Positions 60,370-64,000 of a stretch of DNA of 64,000 nucleotides are shown piece after piece. Every line of letters starts with the position of its first letter. Positions within the stretch are counted from its first letter, which is position 1. The position numbers and the translations under genes are program-made. The stretch spans positions 620,001 through 684,000 of the forward strand of contig NZ_JAGTAS010000057.1 in assembly GCF_025685425.1 (NCBI RefSeq). The letters run 5' to 3'. The DNA comes from Terriglobus albidus (GTDB lineage: Bacteria; Acidobacteriota; Terriglobia; Terriglobales; Acidobacteriaceae). The notes beneath the pieces were generated by a model, which was not told where the DNA came from, searched no databases, and saw only the letters and a list, made by a program, of their open reading frames with translations.

Positions 60370-61572
60370 CTAAGCGGCTTTGTTCTTAAGGATCTCCAAC
60401 GCCTTTGAGAGCTGATCGTCCACCTGGTCCTTGCGCGCCGGAGCGGCGGCATTATCGTCGTCACCATCATCGATGGCGCCGGCAACCAGGACACCGGGAG
60501 TCACGCCGTCATCCTCAATCTTCTTGCCCGCGGGCGTGGCGTACTTGGCCACCGACAGGATAAGAGCTCCGCCATCCGGCAGGTCAAAGGTCTTTTGCTG
60601 GCTGCCGATGCCGAAGGTCTTCTCGCCGACAACCTCGGCACGCTTGTTATCCTGCAACGCCGCCGTTACCAGTTCGGCTGCACCAGCGGTACCCCGGTTG
60701 ACCAGAATCACCACAGGCGCCTTCTCCGCGACGGTCTTCGAGGGATCGGCCGTAACAGTCTGCTTGGGGAACTTCTGCCCTTCCAGCACGCTGATGGTCC
60801 CGGACTTCAGCAACATATTTGCCAGACGCTGCGCTTCAGCCATGTCGCCATCGGCAACATTACGCAGATCCAGGAGCAGCTTCTTGTTGCCACCCTTGTT
60901 CAGGCCCTTCAGCTTGCCCTCAATCTGCGAGACATGATCGTGGTCCAGGATGCCGGGCTTGAGGTACAGAATCGTCGAGTTCTCGTAGAGTGTCTCCGCC
61001 ACCGGAGCCAGCGGCGTGATGGCGCGGGTGAGGTCAACCTTGTCCGGAGCCGCCTTGCGAGGACGAACGACAGAGATGGTCACCGTCGTGCCGGGCTCAC
61101 CGCGCAGCATCATCTCGATGGAAGCCAGGGAGAGCTCGTGAGTCGACTTGTCACCAATGGACTCGATGATGTCGCCGTCATTCAGATTAGCCTTGTCCGC
61201 TGGGCTGTTCGGCACCACGCTGACGATGGTGGCATAGCCGTAGCGCTTGGAAACGTTAATCCCAACCTGCGCCTTGCCTCCCTTTAATGTCTTGTAGGAC
61301 TTGTTCTCTTCCGGCGAGAGGTAGCCGGACTCTGAATCCAGCGATTCCGCCAGTCCGCGCAGCGCGCCGTTGGTCACGGACGGAATATTCGGCTCTTCCA
61401 CGTAGTCCGACTGAATATGGCTCAGAACTTCGCTGTAAACATTGATCTGCCGGTAAGCATTCTCCTGCGGGTCGCTGGCCGCGCTTACGCCGGTGGCGTT
61501 CGCGCCCAGGAAGACAGTCAACACCAGTGCGACTGAGGCAAGGAGGAGCAAAATCTTAGGGATACGGGGCAT
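60370..61572 (-). CDS. S41/CtpA-like PDZ protein lacking catalytic Ser and Lys (pseudoprotease)
   Basis: The 400-residue protein has a signal peptide (ILLLLASVALVLTVFLGANATGVSA), a CtpA N-terminal helical region, a PDZ domain (about 98-172; GINVSKRYGYATIVSVVPNSPADKANLNDGDIIESIGD) and an S41 core. In CtpA/CtpB enzymes the core reads GSASASE ... FGKGxxQ, with nucleophile Ser, Lys 25 residues later, and Gln four after that. Here the core reads GTAGAAE (294-300) and FGIGSQQ (320-326), so the aligned residues are Gly297 and Ile322; only Gln326 remains. The fold and spacing are intact. It is probably a non-proteolytic periplasmic adaptor. Downstream on the same strand is PBP1A, which may be its partner; CtpA-type proteases act on cell-wall enzymes in other bacteria. 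Confidence 0.88.
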   Translation of the reverse strand: MPRIPKILLLLASVALVLTVFLGANATGVSAASDPQENAYRQINVYSEVLSHIQSDYVEEPNIPSVTNGALRGLAESLDSESGYLSPEENKSYKTLKGGKAQVGINVSKRYGYATIVSVVPNSPADKANLNDGDIIESIGDKSTHELSLASIEMMLRGEPGTTVTISVVRPRKAAPDKVDLTRAITPLAPVAETLYENSTILYLKPGILDHDHVSQIEGKLKGLNKGGNKKLLLDLRNVADGDMAEAQRLANMLLKSGTISVLEGQKFPKQTVTADPSKTVAEKAPVVILVNRGTAGAAELVTAALQDNKRAEVVGEKTFGIGSQQKTFDLPDGGALILSVAKYATPAGKKIEDDGVTPGVLVAGAIDDGDDDNAAAPARKDQVDDQLSKALEILKNKAA

Positions 61573-62114
61573 TAGGGAACCTTCTCCGGCAAAAAACGAT
61601 ACGAGCTGACCGCGCGCTTGGCTGTTAGACGCCGCGGGGTAGAAATAGCATACTCCCGCTACATGGCCCCGAGGAAACCAGAATTTTCTCCATGCGACCT
61701 CCAGAATGGTTTAAGTCTGGAGCCGCAAATCGCTGAAAATAAGAGACTCGCGAGCTACGAAGAGCCAAAATGGGACTCAGCAATATCTTGTACCGGCCGA
61801 GTCACAACCTACAGGGACAATGCTCTAAGCTTCGCGCCAGATGCGGACGGCCTTCACGTCTTTCATCTCGCGGTGAAGCCGGGCGAGATCTCGAAGGCAC
61901 TCCGCCTCTTCCTCACTGAACGAAAAGCTCTCTGCCTCGGCTTCAAGCAGTGAAGCAATATACTCGCCCACCGTCATTCGTACCTCGTACCCGGCCGCCA
62001 TCCACGTAAGGTAAATGCAGGCCGAAAAAGGACAAAACGTTTTCACGGTCAAATTACCGTTAACGTTTACCTACTAGATTCGGATTACCTGACGTTAGCC
62101 AGGATTAATCAGGG
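61573..62114. other. Intergenic region with one weak small reading frame
   Basis: These 542 bp lie upstream of the S41-like gene. The part 61573-61824 shows no coding signal. TTAACGTTTA occurs at 62060-62069 and GACGTTA at 62091, related to motifs near 11.4 kb and 17.6 kb. A short minus-strand frame is listed separately. Confidence 0.4.
61825..62001 (-). CDS. Possible small acidic helical protein
   Basis: From the ATG at 61999-62001 the frame encodes 58 residues; MTVGEYIASLLEAEAESFSFSEEEAECL is followed by basic helix residues (RLHREMKDVKAVRIWREA). The composition is protein-like and amphipathic, but no ribosome site is clear and I know no family. A start at 61977 is equally possible. Confidence 0.3.
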   Translation of the reverse strand: MAAGYEVRMTVGEYIASLLEAEAESFSFSEEEAECLRDLARLHREMKDVKAVRIWREA

Positions 62115-62309
62115 TTATCGAGAAGGCAGATGCGAGGACGTCGGCAGAGAGGCAGCGGTGAGCACTTCACCGTGCGGAGTCCACATCTCTACGCGATCAA
62201 ATTGCCGATGGCAGCGGGGGCACTCCTTCGGCATGCTGCCGGCACTGTAACCGCACTCACATGTAAGCACCTGAACGGAGCCTGCGAATTCGATTGTCAG
62301 TTTTGCCAT
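62115..62309 (-). CDS. Small zinc-ribbon protein
   Basis: The 64-residue product starts MAKLTIEFAGSVQVLTCECGYSAG and contains CEC at residues 17-19 and CPRC at 30-33, a spacing that fits a single zinc ribbon. GGAGG lies 10-14 bases upstream of the ATG. The tail is Ser/Thr-rich. Function unknown; such proteins often bind nucleic acids or serve as small regulators. It stands alone. Confidence 0.6.
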   Translation of the reverse strand: MAKLTIEFAGSVQVLTCECGYSAGSMPKECPRCHRQFDRVEMWTPHGEVLTAASLPTSSHLPSR

Positions 62310-62430
62310 GGGACCCTACCTCCACCAGGTTTTTTATTATGCACCTCGGGAACGAAATAATGTTGAACTTATGTGAAAACATGGATTGCCGTAAGTACGG
62401 CTGGATCGCTTCCGGTTGAGACGAGATAAC

Positions 62431-62464
62431 TAAAGCATCTCCCTGTTGCCCGGAAAACGCTCTA
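62431..62464 (+). repeat. 34-bp remnant of the terminal-inverted-repeat element (copy C)
   Basis: TAAAGCATCTCCCTGTTGC joined to CCGGAAAACGCTCTA: both ends of the 116-bp element are present but the middle is gone. Its last three bases on the plus strand (CTA) form the rhaM stop codon on the minus strand. Confidence 0.55.
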
Positions 62465-62776
62465 ATCGAGATGGAAGATTTCCACAAGCGGGCGCATTGC
62501 GTCATCCGCCTTACCACTCGCCTCAAAAAATGGCAGCATCTCAACCTGCCAGCGCTCATTTACCTCAAAGGCCTTCATTCCCTCTACAGCCTTCGCGAAA
62601 TCTTCGACCTCGACGTAGCCGATCAGGGTTGCTCCGGGTCCAAGAAACAGTGAGTAATTCTTCCATCCTGTTGCGCGCAGAGCATCCTGCATCTCTGGCC
62701 AGACATGCTTGTGCCGCTCAATATACTCATCCAACCTGTCGGCGCGAAGCTTCAAGGTGAAACACACACGCTGCAT
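62462..62776 (-). CDS. rhaM: L-rhamnose mutarotase
   Basis: The protein is 104 residues, the exact length of E. coli RhaM. It has RVCFTLKLRADRLDEYIERHKHVWPEM with the active-site His in RHKHVWPEM, GWKNYSLFLGPGATLIGYVEVEDF, and a VNERWQVEMLPFF ending close to EIFHLD. RhaM interconverts alpha and beta anomers of L-rhamnose, feeding the isomerase step in the cytoplasm. No other rha genes are in view. The next gene downstream in the window on this strand is the zinc-ribbon gene; upstream lies a glycoside hydrolase gene that may release sugar. Its stop codon lies in a repeat remnant. Confidence 0.92.
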   Translation of the reverse strand: MQRVCFTLKLRADRLDEYIERHKHVWPEMQDALRATGWKNYSLFLGPGATLIGYVEVEDFAKAVEGMKAFEVNERWQVEMLPFFEASGKADDAMRPLVEIFHLD

Positions 62777-62853
62777 TTACTTAAGTCACCTTCTCGTAGT
62801 CGTCAGTACTCGAATTTGAGCTCTGACGAGGCAAATTGTATCTCGCGGGCGGC

Positions 62854-62969
62854 TAGAGCATTTCCCTGTAGGCGTAATCCAGAGCATCCGCAGCTATGGG
62901 GCGTTTTCCGCAATGAAAACGCCGCTGCACGCCACTTCCGGGATTCCCAGCAACAGGGAAAATGCTCTA
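62854..62969 (-). repeat. 116-bp terminal-inverted-repeat element (MITE-like), copy A
   Basis: The plus strand begins TAGAGCATTTCCCTGT and ends ACAGGGAAAATGCTCTA, giving near-perfect terminal inverted repeats of about 17 bp. A perfect inner palindrome GGCGTTTTC-CGCAAT-GAAAACGCC lies at 62900-62923. Its reverse complement aligns with the element at 23205-23320 over the same 116 bp. It sits between rhaM and the glycoside hydrolase gene and encodes nothing. Confidence 0.85.
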
Positions 62970-62997
62970 ATCTCCCCAGAGATAGCCGCCCGATGAC

Positions 62998-64000
62998 TCA
63001 CTGGAGTGCGACGACAGCAACTTCGAAGGGCTCAAGCGAGACCGCATTCCCCTGCGGCTTTCCCGTCCCAGCCGCATGATCGCCGGTTAATGGAGCCGTG
63101 TAAGTAATCGACCGCACCGCCGTTCCCGGGGGGAGTTCTACCGTTGTTGCCTTCTGGCGCTTATTGACCAGCAGGATCTTTTTGCCGTTCGATGTCTGAA
63201 TCGCCTGAATGGCGATATCGCTGTTCCCTCCCGACGTTGCTACGAAATGATCACCCGGCCCGAAGTTATCTTTGAGCAGTTTGAGCGTCCAGAAGCGGGC
63301 ATTGGGCTCGGAGGTGTTGTAATTCATCATCGACACGCTCGGAAACTGTGTCGGATATCCAACCAGCTGAGACTCCCCAACAACATCAACACCCAAGTTG
63401 ACTGCTTCAATGTAAAGATAGGCATACATCGCACTTGTCAGGTTCCAATACAACGCCGGCTCCTGCGGAGTCTTCTCACCATGATTGCTCGCATCATCCT
63501 CAGGCAAGATGGCTCCCAGTTCGTCCCAATCTGTCTTCGTACCGGGCGACAGCTCGTGTTTGATCTGCTCGACATATCTCGCGGTATTCAGGAAGCCGTC
63601 CGCCTGGTCGAAGAAGGTGTACTGCATCGCTTCGAATGGCTCTCCCTTCGGCGGAGAAGCATAAAAGTGATAGCTCAGGAAATCGATCGTTGTTCCCGGA
63701 GCATGGTTCTTCGGGTCGAGAAAGTAGCGAAACATCTCTCCGTGCTTCGCCGGAATCGCCGACGCACAGGCGACAAACTTCAGATCCGGATCAACCTTCC
63801 GCATCGCCGTAGTCACAACATCGAAGAAGCGGGTGTACTCCTTGGGGGTCCAGTGATGCTCAAAATCGATCTCATTGAGCAACTCCCAGTACGCAAACTT
63901 GTAGTGGTGGTCGCTTTTGTGGAACTTGCCATTCTCGTCGGTAAAGCCGCCCTTCTCATACCATGAGAGCAGACGCACATAATAGTCAGCCGCCTCTTTA
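62998..64000 (-). CDS. Glycoside hydrolase, clan GH-A (GH39-like), N-terminus beyond the window
   Basis: The minus-strand frame has no stop up to the window edge (the last visible codons read KEAADYYVRLLSWYEKGGF), so the gene is cut and 334 residues or so are visible. FAYWELLNEIDFEHHW has the Asn-Glu acid/base pair of clan GH-A; FLSYHFYASP follows; YLYIEAVNLGVDVVGESQLVGYP may hold the second catalytic Glu. A C-terminal beta-sandwich (from about residue 245 of the visible part; IQTSNGKKILLVNKRQKATTVELPPG ... VSLEPFEVAVVAL) is typical of GH39/GH51-like enzymes. Substrate unknown; rhaM next to it hints at a rhamnose-containing glycan. The signal peptide, if any, is outside the window. Confidence 0.8.
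   Translation of the reverse strand, partial: KEAADYYVRLLSWYEKGGFTDENGKFHKSDHHYKFAYWELLNEIDFEHHWTPKEYTRFFDVVTTAMRKVDPDLKFVACASAIPAKHGEMFRYFLDPKNHAPGTTIDFLSYHFYASPPKGEPFEAMQYTFFDQADGFLNTARYVEQIKHELSPGTKTDWDELGAILPEDDASNHGEKTPQEPALYWNLTSAMYAYLYIEAVNLGVDVVGESQLVGYPTQFPSVSMMNYNTSEPNARFWTLKLLKDNFGPGDHFVATSGGNSDIAIQAIQTSNGKKILLVNKRQKATTVELPPGTAVRSITYTAPLTGDHAAGTGKPQGNAVSLEPFEVAVVALQ

Overview
The window looks like a chromosomal segment of an aerobic soil bacterium of the phylum Acidobacteriota (family Acidobacteriaceae type: Granulicella, Terriglobus, Edaphobacter relatives). This is inferred from gene content: a 1.1 kDa-class carboxypeptidase-regulatory/TonB-dependent receptor ending in GGRLEF, a membrane-anchored winged-helix regulator, many secreted glycoside hydrolases, acidobacterial hairpin repeats and a GTCATTCTGAGCG-type repeat. 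The envelope is Gram-negative (TonB receptor, outer-membrane barrel, lipoprotein) and the peptidoglycan genes indicate a diaminopimelate-type wall.

Layout. 1-5 kb: end of a BON-domain gene, Hsp20, and an ECF sigma factor / membrane-anchored possible anti-sigma / secreted protein operon. 3.6-5.6 kb: a divergent WYL regulator-DinB pair with palindromic intergenic DNA, bracketed by inverted copies of a hairpin-rich repeat. 5.6-9.7 kb: two translationally coupled histidine kinases. 9.7-21 kb: sugar/ester scavenging (GH27 alpha-galactosidase, membrane winged-helix regulator, alpha/beta hydrolase, TonB receptor, clan GH-A-like hydrolase, PI-PLC-like enzyme). 21.1-26.8 kb: tRNA-Leu(UAG), DUF3467, GT39-like, TPR, NfeD-like, outer-membrane barrel and SPOR genes, with a predicted three-way-junction RNA before the SPOR gene. 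26.8-35 kb: a tight minus-strand run (metallopeptidase, mtnP, PfkB kinase, GT39-like, dapF, LD-carboxypeptidase, mpl) joining methylthioadenosine salvage to murein-peptide recycling. 35-38.4 kb: plus-strand ygfZ, DUF1844, PhnP-like MBL hydrolase and ribF.

38.4-57.5 kb is accessory in character: a broken gene, a lipoprotein overlapping a 2227-residue RHS/YD-repeat protein that carries four inserted beta-sandwich-like repeats, a LolA-like partner, a decayed duplicate of part of the PBP1A gene, a 2827-residue surface protein with exactly eighteen 79-residue repeats, and a small membrane protein coupled to it. 57.8-64 kb returns to envelope genes: PBP1A, an S41/CtpA-like protein lacking its catalytic Ser and Lys, a zinc-ribbon protein, L-rhamnose mutarotase and a partial GH39-like hydrolase.

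Most notable: a 116-bp terminal-inverted-repeat element present twice full-length and once as a 34-bp remnant, one copy reading into the start of a TPR protein; a DapF homologue with both catalytic cysteines replaced by serine; a doubly inactivated S41 protease beside PBP1A; the three-way-junction RNA candidate; and the duplicated PBP1A fragment flanking the giant surface-protein locus.
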